From positions 75,300,604 through 75,364,603 of the forward strand of contig NC_065531.1 in NCBI RefSeq assembly GCF_020184175.1: 64,000 bases of DNA. The letters are read 5' to 3'. Source of the DNA: Aphis gossypii (taxonomy: Eukaryota > Arthropoda > Insecta > Hemiptera > Aphididae). The notes under the pieces were generated by a model. It was not told the DNA's origin. It did no database searches and was given only the letters and a program-made list of their open reading frames with translations. Positions 1 to 15,100 of the stretch are shown here, in pieces. A program made the position numbers and the translations under genes. Each line of letters starts with the position of its first letter. The stretch's first letter is position 1.

Positions 1-720
1 GGTGCATTTTTTATTATAATGTTACACCGACTTAGGATTAGGTTACACCTATTATTACTTGCTTAAATCGTTATCGACTAAAAAAAAAAAATAACAAATA
101 AAATAAAATAAAATCATATTAATAAATGATTCCATTACAAGACTATGTGGTTAGTAAATATTCGTATGTACACTAGTAGCTATAATATTATAGTTGTGTT
201 ATAGCTTCATTGATATTGGACAGCGGCGTGAAACAAGCCTTGACAGTATATTTGACAGCAGTCATTCCCGAACAAAGGTGTGATGGTAGTTATAATAATT
301 TGATAATATGTACAGTGATAAAATACAGAGGAGGTACAACTCGTCCACACATATCCGGACATGCACGTCGTATAGTGACCTAATGAAAGAATGTTACAAT
401 ACCATAAACTTGTGCAATTAATACGGAAAGATTCGTTGTGTGAACCCAAATGCATTTGGATTTTAAGCACATTCCAAACGACACAATACTTGTGTATTAT
501 AATGGAAACATTATAAAGTGTTCTGTTATAGTTGGTTACATCGTTACATCATCTCCGTTGCAGCAACCACTGGTCGGTTGTCTATGTTTGATATCTCGAG
601 CGATACGATCGAAAACTCGAGACGAGTCCTTGACCGGAAATTACCTTTGCATATTGTATATAGAACGGCTTTACGCATTATAATACGCTATATTTTGGAC
701 CATCGATGACTACTATTATA
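1..720. other. Mixed-composition block at the left edge, no gene recognised
   Basis: From about 200 to 720 the GC content is higher than the following 15 kb and a 7-bp inverted repeat (TCTCGAG...CTCGAGA, 593-621) is present. Open frames of 60-90 codons occur on both strands but lack coding character. It may be regulatory DNA of a gene to the left. Confidence 0.3.
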
Positions 721-1091
721 GACAATCAATAGCCTGTGATATATGCTGAATCCTCATTGGTTCGTGTATTCTTGTTAAAAACGGGAAATTGATTTAGACA
801 ATACAGGCATTATAATATAATATTTCAATAGGAATACTAATTATAGTTATATATTATATTATGCATTATATATTATATATTATGCGTTATACATATTATA
901 CTATTTTATTGAGTTAATCATGGTCCCAATAGCGCACTTATCAATTAGGAGCATAGGAGCAGTAACTATTTTTGTGGTGTTAAATGGTTTTAATACTAAT
1001 AAATATAACATAAGGTTTGACAATTAATTAATTTAAACAAAAGACACGCTATTTTATTATCAAGTCAACGGACGGATCGTATCCCATTTCG

Positions 1092-1172
1092 TCGTTGTTT
1101 CATTTAGCCACTGTACCATTTCACCGACAATGTATTTCCATTTGCGCCACCGTCTAATTTCACCAACTGGTG
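1092..1172. repeat. Internally repeated TTTC(A)-CC motif block
   Basis: Short imperfect repeats of CATTT(A/C)(A/G)CC type: CATTTAGCCACTGTACCA, then TTTCACCGACAATG, TTTGCGCCACCG and TTTCACCAACTGG. The strand bias and GC level differ from the neighbourhood. It is possibly a transposon end. Confidence 0.35.
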
Positions 1173-2039
1173 TTTATTTTTATATTATTTATTTATAATT
1201 ATTATTTTTATCATTATTATTATTCAGATAATAATAATTATTGACTGTATCCAATGTAGATATAGTATATAATATTGTGATGCGTCAACCTATATTAGTA
1301 ACATCTCAAAATAATTACAAATAATTATTATTATTTTCATGATCAAACAATATTTTGTTTGATATATAATAAAAACGTAATGATTTGGTAATAATAATAC
1401 TAATATAGACCTACTAAATTTATCTGGTCTGTTATAAACTATAATATTCAACAATAATGCTCTAATTAACTTGTAATTATTTCATTTTATTTATTCTTCA
1501 AAAAGATATAAATTTTAAACTTAGTAACAATGAGTTATCTTCTACAATTTTAATTGAACGTAAAAGTAATATCTATTGAGTATTATTTAATTAAATAATA
1601 TGAATGATTAATGTAAGATATTACCCTATTATAAACTTTTACAATAGTATTTATGTGACCAACATATTTTTTGATTGCTAAAAAGTACGAGTTCTTTTTT
1701 TATTAATTTCTTACAATAGAGGCAATACAGTCCATTAGTAAAATTAAAATATTTGTAAATTACTTTATTAAGACTATATTAGATAATGTAAAGAGTGCTA
1801 GTAGAACAGATATTATCATATAAAATTAACATTTAGTTTTAAATATATGATAAACAATTTGTATAAAAGTAATAAATTAATTTTTAAAGTATTATTAAAG
1901 ATATTACTTAATAATTTTAGTATTCACGGTATTGTATATTGAATAAGATTAATATAAAATGTAAACTGAACCAAAATAATATATAACTTTTTGTAAAGCA
2001 AAATTGGAGCATTAATTTATATTAGTTTTGGAGATAACT

Positions 2040-2530
2040 AATTGTTTAAATCTGAAGACCAATATGTTTAGGTTTGAAAAATATTTTAAATTAATTTTCA
2101 AAACTATATTTATCAAATATCATAATTTTAAATTCCTAGCTTTTCTATACATGATAAAATTATCAAAATATTTGATTATTTTTTAGCTATTTATAAATAT
2201 AATTTTCAATTTATTATCATTTTTTTATCAATAAATGTCAAAATATAATTTTGTCATTGTGTCAAAACAAGCTTAAAAAATTATAACAAGATCCCTTGTA
2301 AGCAGTCTATACTATAATCAAAATATCTTAAAACATATAAAATGCAGGTTTATTTTATAGACATTTTATATTCAAATTTGGACAACATTAAAATTTGAAA
2401 TAAGAATAACGACTTTAATTTTTTTGTTGCAATTTAAAAATATTATTTGTGGATACTCAAAACTTTCAAAATTTAATTTTTCATACCTTAAACTTTCAAA
2501 TTTAATATTTTTTGGTGAAAAAGAATTTAA
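2040..2530. repeat. Shorter relative of the 34.6 kb A/T-tract repeat
   Basis: Shares words with the copy at 34.6-35.4 kb (TTTTTAGCTATTTATAAATA here against AGCTATTTATAGGC there) and has the same style of tracts, including AAGCTTAAAAAATTATAACA. The similarity is by eye only and AT-rich DNA can mislead. Confidence 0.35.
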
Positions 2531-5500
2531 ACCATTAAATTGAACCTCCTAATATGTAATAAATAAATTACTTTGATAGCAACAGAAATAAATTAAAAAA
2601 GTATAAAAGTATTCAGTAATATTGGCTGACAGACCGTCTTCCTTCAGAATCGTATTTTGTATGCAATGATTTATGATAGAATTAAAATTTAACACATGTA
2701 TTAGTGGCTTACTTCTAAGTGACGAGGCTAACTTGACATATCTTTTATACCACAATAATACTTACTTTTCCCTTTTACATATGCAATTTAATGTCTATAA
2801 TTTATAATATTTAAAATCAAAATAGATATATTGAAGATAAAATATACTAATCTGTTCTTAAATAATATAGAATTTTAAGTATTTAATAATCAAAAATGAT
2901 TTTTTATATAATAAAAGTTAAGATGTATAATATATATATAATTTTATATATTATTGTCAATATTAGTTGCATTACATTAATACTTTGCTTACTTGCGTGG
3001 TACTCAGATTTTTATTTTTATTTTTAAATTATGATTTTTATATTTACATATCAATTAGTCAACTATATTACTATTAAAACCGATTAATTCAAAATATATA
3101 AATATATTGTTAAAAAAAACTGAACTAAACTTAGAAGCTTTAATGGAATACTTACCTATAATTAAATAATTAAAAAATTAAAATGTATATGAATCGAATT
3201 CAATTGCAAGTTACTAATTAATGTCTAACCTTGAAAATGTTGTATTTAAATTGTACGAACATTAATTCAATCCATTTTATTTTGTAAGTTCACTCATCTT
3301 ATAATATTATTGAATTATTTTTCTTATTTTATACAGATACACTCATTAAAAATGTAAATATAATGTATTTAAAAATCAGCCTGAAACTCATTAAATAATA
3401 AAAAAAAAGTTCACAATCAATTACTTTCAATTGTATTACAGCTTAACATCGTACATTCGTACCTAATGATATTCCCTTTCATATTTTATTCTTCTACTGA
3501 GTTGAAAATATTTTTATTTTATAAGTTTTTAATATATTATAATAGAATGTTTATTTTAAGTAATATTTATCTACTTTTCATCTTATTCCTGTTTTACTAA
3601 TACAAACTTTAAATTGCTGGTGTTGAAAAAATAGTTTCAATTATTTTTATTGTGGTAATTTTAATTTTCCCAATTTAATTTGGCCTAAAACATAATATTT
3701 GATATAAAAATTGCTTGTGTTCTTGAAAATGTTGTCTTTCTTTATTGTTTTTATGTAAACTGAATTTTTAATTACTATAAACTTATTCTTAGTTTAATTG
3801 TTTCAATTCATAGCTATATTTATGTTCTAAAATAATGTGTAAGTATAATAGTTGTTTTTTCGGAAGATATACATATTATCCAACCTTAGTTCTCCTTATT
3901 TTAATAAATTGATTGTTAATTTATCTAGCATTATTTTTTCTCGTTCATATTTTAACTTTCAAAAACCTGTTTATTGTAGAATTGCTTCTTTCATCTCATT
4001 TTGTAAACTTTAATCGTCAGAATAAATTCCTGGAACTTAATAAGCTACAAACACATTTTATAATGCTCTTTTTAAATATTAAAGTATGTTTTGTATGTAT
4101 TGTATAAACAATTGAATTTCCCAAAATGGTTTTATAAAAAATCTAAAGATTTTAGGAATTTTGTTATTTGAAATAAAGTTTAAGTCCTGTTAAAGTCCAC
4201 GAAGAATCAAAATGATTGTTAATTATAATTTTATCTTTCTTGGACTCAGAATAATATGGAATTATTAAGAGTTATACTTGTTCTAAATACAACTTATTAA
4301 TAAAAATTTTTGTGAAAACCTTGCACTGAGTTCTTAAAAATAAAAAATAAGCACTTTTTTAATAATATTAGGCTCAGTGGTGCATCGGGTTATGATAATA
4401 TGTGTTATGTCTGGGAATCATATTCTAAAAATAGTTGATATATTTTTTTTTTATTTAGTTTCATTAGTATAGCATTTTGTATAGTATACAGTGAACTTAA
4501 GCTTTTATATAATCTTTTTTTTAACTCATTTCTTTAAGTCTTCGACGTTTAACTCTGTTTTAGTGACTTGATCAGCGATAAATCTGTTGGATCTGATGGT
4601 ATTTAAAACTTTGTTTTTTATATAGTATGTTTTTATCTTGTATTTTTATTTATTTTTTAGAGCAATAAATGTAACCATGGGTATATAAATTATAATTATG
4701 CATTGAAAGTCTATTTAAATAAGTCAGTGATTTTATATAAATTAAGAAAGTTTGTTTAATTGTATATTTTTTATACAAATTGATCGAACTCACTGTAGTT
4801 ATGGTACCTATCTTTTTTTAATGTTGTAAAAAGAATTGATAAATATAATATAATATATTACATTAAATACATAAAATAATTTATGTTTGCACAAATATTT
4901 ATTGAATATAATATTATATTATACCAATTATAGTAGTTGTTAACATTCTCCATACCATTTAACGAATGTCAGTAGTAATACAAATTGTTAAATTTCCACA
5001 TATTATTTAACATTCAGGCATATATTACGTCATTGATGTATACATCACACATATTTGATATATTATAATAATCATTATTATTAATTAAATATATAAATCA
5101 GGATGAAAAAATATTATAGATTATTATAGTTAATTTAAAAAAAGTACATTTTTAATAATATTAAGCTTAATTCATTTCAAATGCAATTAAATTATCAAAA
5201 GTTCTTTAAAATTTGGAATTAATTTTTAATAAATATACTCTGCTATAGTCCTATAGAAACCATAGTTCATAATTCATGATATTATAGTATTATACAGTAG
5301 GTAAGTTGTTGTGACTGAAGTTTGAAAGAACATAATAGAACGTAATTCTATATTAAAATTACATTTCAAATTATATTTTATAGTACCTATCATAAAATAA
5401 ATTAAAAAGTATTAGAATATTTATTTAAATATCAATTTATTTTATAATACTTCAATCATAACATCATTATCTAATAAGAAGTCTTTTTTTTTTACATATG

Positions 5501-8500
5501 ATCAAAGGCTCCATTTCAGATTTTTTTTTTAGTATGTATAAATGATTTATACATTAAATATAAAATATTAAAATTTTTAGTTAGTTATATATACAATATC
5601 ATTTAAGCGCTTTTATTAATTTTAATTTTTTGCATAAATTTTATTAATAGTTACCTATATTTGAAATTAGGATATCAGACAAAAAGGAAAATACTAATTA
5701 ATTATTCAAAGCTGAATTTAATAAGAATAAAGTAAAATGTGCAATGTGCAATTATTATAACGACCTTTATAGTTTATGTGAATAAACATTAAAAAATTAT
5801 GTATAATAATTATAAAAACTTATCCATGCCTATAGGTAATATTAAGACAGGTATCTCCGTTGCTTAATGTTAGAAAATACATCTACAGCTTTAAAAAAAT
5901 CTACACATTTAGTTAATTCATTATTTAGAAATTTAATTATGAACAATAATAATTAACGATAATATTATGATACAAAAAAATACGATAACAATTAGGTGAT
6001 ACTCTAGGATCTCAATGATGTAATAACAGTAATAGCCATAATATATAGTAAAGATATTTTTTTTTACTACATATAGCCTTTAATAATTTAATACTTGTTA
6101 TCTAGTGGTCACAATTTACCATTTACAACGCTGATCCATAAAGTGATAAATTGATATTAAATCAAAGGACACAATACCTATTATAATATTCTTTATGCTT
6201 AACAGTTAATAACTGTTCATGCACAATTAATTATTGGTGAACTGAAGGCCAAGTCGACATAGTCAAAGTATCAATTAACGTCTAAGCAAAATGATGATAA
6301 AAAAATTTTCAGGATGTATACCTGCACACCCTGCTCCATCCCTAAACCCCCACCCAACAAAAATATGATGTTTATGCATATTATCCTGTACGCAAATCTC
6401 AGTCAATGTATAAAAATAAATGTAATATGGAATAATAATTTTACTCGAGGTATCTAAAATAATATTGTACAAATATCATTACGAGCATCAAAGTATACTA
6501 TATCTATGTAGGTACATAATATAATAAAAGCGTATATTAAATGGAAAGTGGGTACCTACTCATTTTTTAGGTCATGCGTAAGTACAGGCATACACATTAC
6601 ACATAAAAACTATAAAATGAGATTACATCTAATCCCATAAAAACAACAGGCTCAGTGAACAAGAGTTGTTACACGTTTTCGGTTTCATTTTTAGTATAGT
6701 TAATCAAGTTAGATACGTAAGCTCGACCAGATACTTTAGAGTACCTATAGAGTATAGACAACGGTAATATGCACTTGAAATATCAAAAACATTATTTATT
6801 AATTAAATGCCGATTGATATTAATACATAAATACAGTGCGTAGGAAAACTTAAGTTATATGTATGTACCTACAAAATGTTTTACATAAATATAATGTTTA
6901 TATTACACGTATACAGTTATAAAAACAAATATGGAAAAAATTTTAGCAACTAACTATTTAAAAACAAATAAACATTTGCAAAAAGCTTTTAATACTTATT
7001 ACTATCTGTGATAAATTATCTTAGTAGCTGAAGTCAATTCTTAAATAATACGATAAATAACATTATTATATAATCATATTTGGTTTAAAAACATTTTACC
7101 GTAGGTAATCTTTTATATATGTGTAGGTATTTATAATGAATGAGTTAAATTTGAAATCAATGATAAAGATAATAATAAGCCGTTTTATACTAGAAATGAT
7201 TTTTTTTTTTATCTAAAAATATAGTATTTTGTTGTATTATATATTAATATTTAATTATAATATTTATTTATATATATATATACATACTATAAAAAATTAT
7301 AGTTATTAACTTTTGAATTAATGCAACCTTAGCGTAAAAAACATATAAATAGATGCATAGTATAAATATATCATATCTTTATCTTATGATAAATTACTTA
7401 CATATTAAATGTTTTTCTTTTTACCAACTACTTTGAGATATTTTTAAAAAAATACACATTTAACGTATTTAAGTATTAAATAACCTATAATGGATATTTA
7501 ATCTTTAAAGATATAGTCAAGTACAACTAGCATGGGCAATAATAGGTAAAATTTTAGATACAGACAAAAAAAAAAAAAAAATTATAATTAGATAATATCA
7601 TTATATTTATTGAATTACACTTTCATATATTTGTATTCCAGGGAGGGGGAGAAAGTGACCTGCCTGATCTCCCCTAATGAACTCCCACGAGAATTAGATA
7701 ATCTATTCTATTTTTGGGGATTGTAACTTTAAAAGTGGTTTTCAGGTTTCGAATCAGATCTTCAGATTATGTAATGGTGGCATAAAATTTAAAGCATTTT
7801 GATAAACAAACCCTGTATAGAATCTGAGTGAAACTAGAATTAAGAATATGGCATACTTGATACATATATATATATAATATATGTATAAATTTTCTTTTTA
7901 ATCTACAAAGCAACCTGTTGGGTCTTAAGTTTATGTCTATTCCACAAAACACATAGTTTTTAATAAACTGATGATTTTATTCATGAAAATATGCACTATA
8001 TCACTGTAAATGTAAGACTAATGAACTGTTATTGAGACTACTCAAAAGCTTAGTGTAATATTTTTATACATATATAATGCGTATTATATATTTTATTGAT
8101 TACTTACAGATTAGTACTCAATTTCACTTTATTTTATATTTGTTTTTTTTTTTTTATGTGAATAAATATCATAATATAAACACTAAGTATATTCATTGGC
8201 CCTTTAAAATCTTTACCGAACATATTATTATATCAAATAAATGCACGGATTTTGGGTGCGTATGTTTAATGGTTTTAATATATGTATGTTTTTCGATCAA
8301 ATCCTCGTAAGTATATTGTATATACTATGTAATATCATGCATTGTTGGGTCCAATGCACACAAATTATCATACCACATCGCTTTAATGACTGTTCTGGCT
8401 TTTCCATATTACGATGATTTACGTTTGTACAAACCAAACCCTCATATGACTGGAGAGTTCTGATGGTACGTAAAATAACGTGCAATGTGTAATATTTACA

Positions 8501-11159
8501 ATACACACATGTGTATTATTTGGCAGTTGTAGCGAGTGCAAAATAAACAATGCCGGAAATATTATTTTGCTTATTCAGATCTTTTCAGGTCCACGACACA
8601 TCGTTAAAATCTTCATGATTGTAGCACGAAACGCCAAAAGACATATAATTGTTATTAATTTATAATAATTTATAATATTTATATATTTTCTCCAATGAAA
8701 AATTATAATATACAGTCAACTATAAGCGGTGGATATATTGCCAATAAACATAGCATTCGGTAAAAAAAAAAAATTGACCATTTAGTAAAATATATTATAC
8801 AGATTACATTTATAATTTATGGTTGATACATTTTAATAAATAAACATCCACAGCATTTTATAATATTAAATTATTAAGATATTATACTACAGGTAAATTT
8901 ATATTTTATGTTAAAATAAAATATACAATTTTAACTAAAACGATTTAATTAAACTAATTATAATCCAAATTGTTTATGTTTATTAATTCTAAAATATATT
9001 TTAAATTTTTATTATATTATATTGACTTATATGGAAATAAGAAAAATATTCTATGACATTTTTCATTAACGTTATTGAATCTTAAATAATTTTATAAATT
9101 ATGTTATCCTTACTGTATTTTATCATTTCCGTGATCTTAAGTTGTTTACTTCGAGTTTGTATAAAGTAGTGAAGTCTTCGGACATTTTTGGTGAATTTCT
9201 CAGTATTTCAAATGTGGGTCACTACCCAAACAACATATTTCTAATATGATTTTCCAGAATTGATGCCACTATTTAATACTTATAACAGTATATTTTTATA
9301 TACCATTTATACATTGGTACAACGATATTTTATGCGCCAATATATTATAATAATAAGTTAAAACTTAAAAGTTAACTAAATAATATAAAAACATTATTTA
9401 TGTTATAAAACACTAACTAGTAACACGTTATTTCAATAGATACGTGAATGAATTGAGTCAAATATAGTCAAACAATACTTAAACGTATTATTACTTTTCA
9501 TAGGGGTCGTTTAACCTATAATCTACAGTAGGTATGTATTCAGCCATTCTAATTTCGATAAATACAACCCATCTACTCTCGAGGCTTCGTGGAAGTTGTT
9601 TATTGTCAATAAGACATGTATAAATCTGCGTTATATCCTTCACGTACTAAATGATATTAACCATTATGTTTTGATTGTAAATTGCGACAAATCGTTTATT
9701 AATTTGTATTCGGAAGTGATTTTTATGTTACTCTCTATTATATAATTCACCGCCAAAACACAACCTCTCAAAAACCTAGATAATCTGTAAAAATAAAAAT
9801 AAATCGACGCCCAATAAGATTTATAGAAAAATATTTTATTCATAAATCTTTATTTTTCTATCCGTCTAGATTCAAGCGTATCCACGCGTGGTTAACCAAA
9901 ATATGAAGTTATTCGTTTTAATACAACGTTTCTTTTATTTCCCCCACATATTATGTTATTATTTTTTATTGTATCCAGTTTACGGTTGATTTAGTCTTCA
10001 ATAAGTTTTTTTTTATGAACAATCGATTCATAATATTTATTGGAAACTAGAATGTTCTTAGTATTTTGAAAAACCACACACAATTTACATACCAATATAT
10101 TTTTCATTTATAATTTTTAAAATTAATAACTTGTTTGTAAAAATAACTCAATCAAATACTCAACTTTTACCCTATAAAATTATGTATTTTTTCATTATGA
10201 TAATATATATATATTTTATATATTTTATAAAGCTAAACCTTAAATAGTGGATATTATTAGTTTTTTGTGACTTATACAAGTTGATAAGTTGTCTCAACCC
10301 AATAAAAAAAAAATGTCCTTATGAAAACCAATTAATAAATAGGTAAGTAAGTACTTATAGTAGTAAGTATACTTCATGGTATAAAGCATAAACATTGAGT
10401 GATTTTGATATGATTAATTCGTTAGAATAAATTATTAGCTTTAAATAAATTATTCCAAGAAGTCATCTACTAATTCACAAAAAACACAATCTATAAACAC
10501 TTCAAGATGGCCAGCTCGTTACTAGTTGGAATCATCCATAAAATATGTCAGATTTTAAAATATTATTACCTATTCGATGTTACTATGCTATTGAATTCCA
10601 GCAACGTAGTCATATGTATTATTTATGAGCATTGAGATAAATATAATGTCAGATAAAATACACGTTGGAGTTTTTATTTTTCCGCCCTATATTTTATTCT
10701 TGTTGAAAAGAAATATATTTAAAAAATAATAATACAAATTATTCATCAACATTTATTAATAGGTAAATAGAATAGATTAGAATGTCTGCCAATGCATTAA
10801 AATGAATTTGAATTGTAGAATAAGTTTAATATTAATTAATTGTTTTTTTCGTAATATTGTTGGTGTATTAAATTTTAGAAAAATATATATTTTTTTACAT
10901 CTATTATCGTGTTAATTTTACGTACTCGACAATATTATGATGCATATGAATATATTATTTAAAATGAGTTTATTAATAAAGGTCTGATCACAAATGATTA
11001 GTCTAAAATCTGTTGCCATTTATGGTTTATATTTTATACATTCCTCAAACCAATAATTGATAGATACGTGTATGACCGTTGTTAATTTTGTGTTCTGTGT
11101 CGACTGTCTAGCGTCAGTTGAAAAATCAATAATAAAGATCCTTATATCTACAGGTAATA

Positions 11160-12180
11160 AACCAACATTATTTAATCTTAAGTATACTTACACAGCACCT
11201 CGTATCGTGAAAAAAAATTCTTTCTACGGGCGATACGCCTATCAAAACTACGTCAAACACACAATACAATAACAATACAATTAATATGAGTTTGTAAAAA
11301 CAGAGTAAATAAAACTTAACTAAAGACCGAAAAAATCATAAAAAAAATAAAAACTTACTCTGAAGACAGACCTGATTATTTTTTTACGCAATCTGACATA
11401 AAACCAAGAAGGTTAAAAAAACAATAATACACCAGTTAAATTATTTTTTACCACACCAAAACAGCTACAATCACCTAATACATTCACAAATTAAACAAGA
11501 TTAAACTCAACCTAATATTATAATACAATCAACTTCAGAAATCAAAACTGTCAACTAAAAAATCCACCTTTATTCATAATAAACATGATATATTATGTTA
11601 AGCTACAAGCACACATCTCATCTATACTACGATTATGTATTAAGACTTAAGTGATAAAAATAAAAATACAAAAATATAAATTAACGTTAAGATAATATAA
11701 ACAACTTTTGTATAATCACAAAATATTTAAAGTAAAAAGTATACAAATACTTCACATACAGACTTAAAAGCGAAAAGGATATCTCAGCCATTGGTGATTT
11801 CGCGTTTTGAGCAACGAGGTAACCGTCCGTGGTCGGCGAGGTTACCTTATTGCTCATAACGCGAAATCAACAATAGTCCATAACCTACTATTAATAATTC
11901 GAAAGGTTAGGGGATAAGTTTATGTATTCAAATTTGAAATTAATAATCTAAATTTCCCAATTACATCAGTTACAAAATCAATTAAATCAATAAAAAAAAA
12001 AACAACCACTACCTCTAGTAGAAATATATAGCTTATGAAAACAGAAAGAGACAACAAAATTTATAAACTTAAAAAAATATTAAACTGTATAGTTACTATT
12101 GAGGCTCGACACGTACCCATGGCTGGGTTGTTAACTTATATGTGTACTGGGCAATAAGACGCCAAATTCCCTACGCCGGG
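11160..12180. other. Strand-asymmetric A/C-rich block, probable transposon remnant
   Basis: The plus strand is rich in A and C and poor in G and T across about 900 bases (for example CAACCTAATATTATAATACA near 11508), unlike the symmetric AT-rich flanks. GC-rich islands lie near 11190-11250, 11790-11870 and 12100-12180. The same bias occurs in the LINE at 25.3 kb, so an old retroelement or a Helitron-like element is possible. No coding sequence was recognised. Confidence 0.35.
11796..11868. repeat. GC-rich inverted repeat (long hairpin)
   Basis: Arms 11796-11824 and 11840-11868 are 29 bases each and complementary at 26 positions, from GATTTCGCG at the base to GGTAACC next to a 15-base loop. 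Weaker pairing extends about ten bases further out on each side. It is the most GC-rich structure within several kilobases. Confidence 0.85.
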
Positions 12181-15100
12181 ATAATAAAACTATTAATTAT
12201 TATATTGGTAGATAAATTATTATTTAAAGAACGTAGTTCATAAATTACCATAGTATGTATTTAATAATTAATAAATACATAATATGAGTATATGACCTTA
12301 GTATTAAAATGGCATAGCATGCAATAAACGCATTTTTCGACTACAACTTTGATTTAGTACATAAACGCCAATTATAGAATAATAAATAAAATTAGGAAAA
12401 CTAGGAATTTTTACGATAGTTTTGAAGGAATTCCAAAAATAGTTTATTTTTTCTAATTTTAAAATAATAATTTTTAATATTTAAAAACATTATCAAGTAT
12501 TATTTATATAAATGTTTTGACTTTTGCAATTTATAAATACTATAAATATTTCGAATTATGTATTAAATTTAAATATCTATGCTGGATTAGGTTTATTGGT
12601 TTTATCATTCACTATTTGTATGTTTAACATTTTTAATATATTTAAAAGTATAGTATTACCATTGATATAAATACGTATTTATAGTCAGTGGTATTATAAT
12701 ATTAAAATAAAATAAATACACTTAATTTTTAACTTATTCGATTGTTCAATTATCTAAACTATATCTAAAGAAGAAGCAAAATACTAATCACCAATAGTAT
12801 ATTTTGTTTTAATCTTACAAACGCACAATATTGTTATTATTTATGTACAAAGTATTACATAATAATATAACATAATACATTGTATAATGTGCTCCACAGA
12901 GCAAGATCGTTTGGAGGTAAATAATTCAGAAATATAGATCCTAATTACAGGTTTTACTAATACATATTCGTTAATTTCATTTAAATACTGTACTTAAGAT
13001 ATTAAACAATTAGGGTCTCCTATGCTTTGTCAACTATGCATACAGCTATTAAAAAAATAGGATATCGTTTTGTGTAATTTGTAATTATTAAGACTATTTA
13101 TATTTGATGCATTCCATGCAATTATACTATAAGTCGGTGTTGATTTTACTAGTGCCATTTATAGTGTTTTAATTTGGTTTTCGTTTGAAATGGATGTAAA
13201 TTATTTAAAGACGTATAAGAATTTTCTTATTTTTATTGATAAAGAATAAATTGATATGCTCTGTCCATTTTATTTTATTTTTGTGATATTTCTATATTAT
13301 GTAAACTTACCAAATTTCAGAATTTCCAACTGTATATAATAACTTAGACTATACTATTATAGTAGAATATTAAACTTAAGTCTTAAAGATTACAACATTA
13401 TCTATATTTTCAGTATGGTTTTTTACTATATTTTAATTTCCAAGCAAGTTTTCAGAATTTTTAGATTATGCAATTTTATTTTCTCATACTTTGCTTGAAA
13501 ATTAAAATATCATAAAAAGTCCATAAAAAAATTCTTATATTAACTTAAATTTAATAGAAGATAAATTAATTTGATTATAAAGGGCAACTACACTACAAAA
13601 TTAGAACTGTTGAACTGTTAAACAGCTGAACACAAGTATGATATATCGTAAATATAGTAAGATGATGATAACATTCGCGATCGTAGCATCTACTTAACAA
13701 TTTGTGAAAATGGAAGATTATTTACATAGTATAGATATTATAATAAATTATGTACACATAAAATGTCTTATTTTATTACAACGTTTAATGGCATATCATA
13801 TAAAAATTATTATGGCGGTAAAAAAATGCTAAGTGCATCAATATAATATTATCATAAATGATTTACTTCAAGTATCATAAAATATAATTATTATCATAAC
13901 TTAAAAATAATGTATTTAAATTAGACATCTAAGTTTAATTTTTTAGAATATAAACTACTTAAGTATAAAGTTTAAGCAATTAGTATATTTATTAATTTTT
14001 GTTTTAATAACATTGTAATCATATATTTTTATTTTTATTTATTTATTTTTTGATATTATACAACTTTGTGAGCTTTATGATTTCATGAATTATTATTATA
14101 CACTTCAGATAGCTTTATATTTAAAAAATAATAAAAAAAGATATTAAGACATGAGTTTTATTAAAAAAAAATAAAAAAAAAACACCTTTATAAAAAAATT
14201 TAAAAGTATTTATTTGTTTCTAATTTTCCATTGATAATATTACAATATCCAACATAAATGTTAGTTTATGATTTAGGTATCTTCAAATGTGTTATTAGTT
14301 TTTAATAGAACAATAAACAACAAAACAATAGTTAAGGAATTAAAGCAAAATACAAGTGCAATCTTTATACAAACTTTTAGTAACTGTTGTTTGAAACTAT
14401 TTCCAATCAGAAAATTATTAAAATTAAAAGGTTGACACAGTCGACCTAATACTAATCCGGAATCATATATATATCTTTTTCTTCTCTACACATTTATTTT
14501 TTTTTTCTTAACATTTATAAGGAATTCTTAAGACGTTATTATTTTGTCATACTTGATAATATTCTGTTGCTAAGGTGACATAATCTGTTAATATAATGAA
14601 CGCATGTATAATAAACAACATTAAACCAAATTCTTTTTTGAATTTTTGAATTTTTTGCAATTCATAGGATATGTTCTTGAATATTCGTGATTTAAAGTTT
14701 TTAGCAACAAAGAATATGGTGTAGGTACTATTGTAAAATTAAGAATATTAAATTGTATATTATTTTTTTTTTAGTTTGGTAATTCAATTTTATTTATGAG
14801 TTAGTAAAAATAAAGTCACTAAATTATAAAACAGTATAACACTATTATTATTATAAATATTTTCTATTGAATTTTAAATACTTATTTTTTTTTTTTTTTA
14901 ATATTCTATAAAACTGTATTATTATTAAAAAAAAAATGAAAATAAGACAATATTCATTGATGTTCTTAAATATTTTGATTATTCACTGTTAAAGATTAAA
15001 ATCAATTGTTGTTAATTCTTATTTATATTAATACATTTTATAATTTTGGCAATGCATTATGTATAAAATAATAACTGGTAAGCCAGAAGTATTTTCAAGT

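Larger units (their letters stand above)
721..11159. other. AT-rich noncoding DNA
   Basis: No splice-consistent coding series, tRNA or rRNA seen. It contains TA and T tracts, the two repeats described at 1.1 and 2.0-2.5 kb, and a C-rich patch at 6315-6360 (CCTAAACCCCCACCCAAC) that may be a transposon scrap. It could be intergenic or a long intron. Confidence 0.5.

Noticed and set aside
207..470. 87-codon minus-strand frame
   Set aside because: No domain, no splice sites in support, and overlapping frames of similar length on the other strand. Probably chance in a GC-richer patch.
4371..4440. CAGTGGTGCATCGGG as a possible hAT terminus
   Set aside because: No matching opposite terminus within reach.
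10507..10635. Micro-ORF of 42 codons with a good start context (AAGATGG)
   Set aside because: Short hydrophobic peptides are common by chance here, and there is no splice, codon or conservation evidence.
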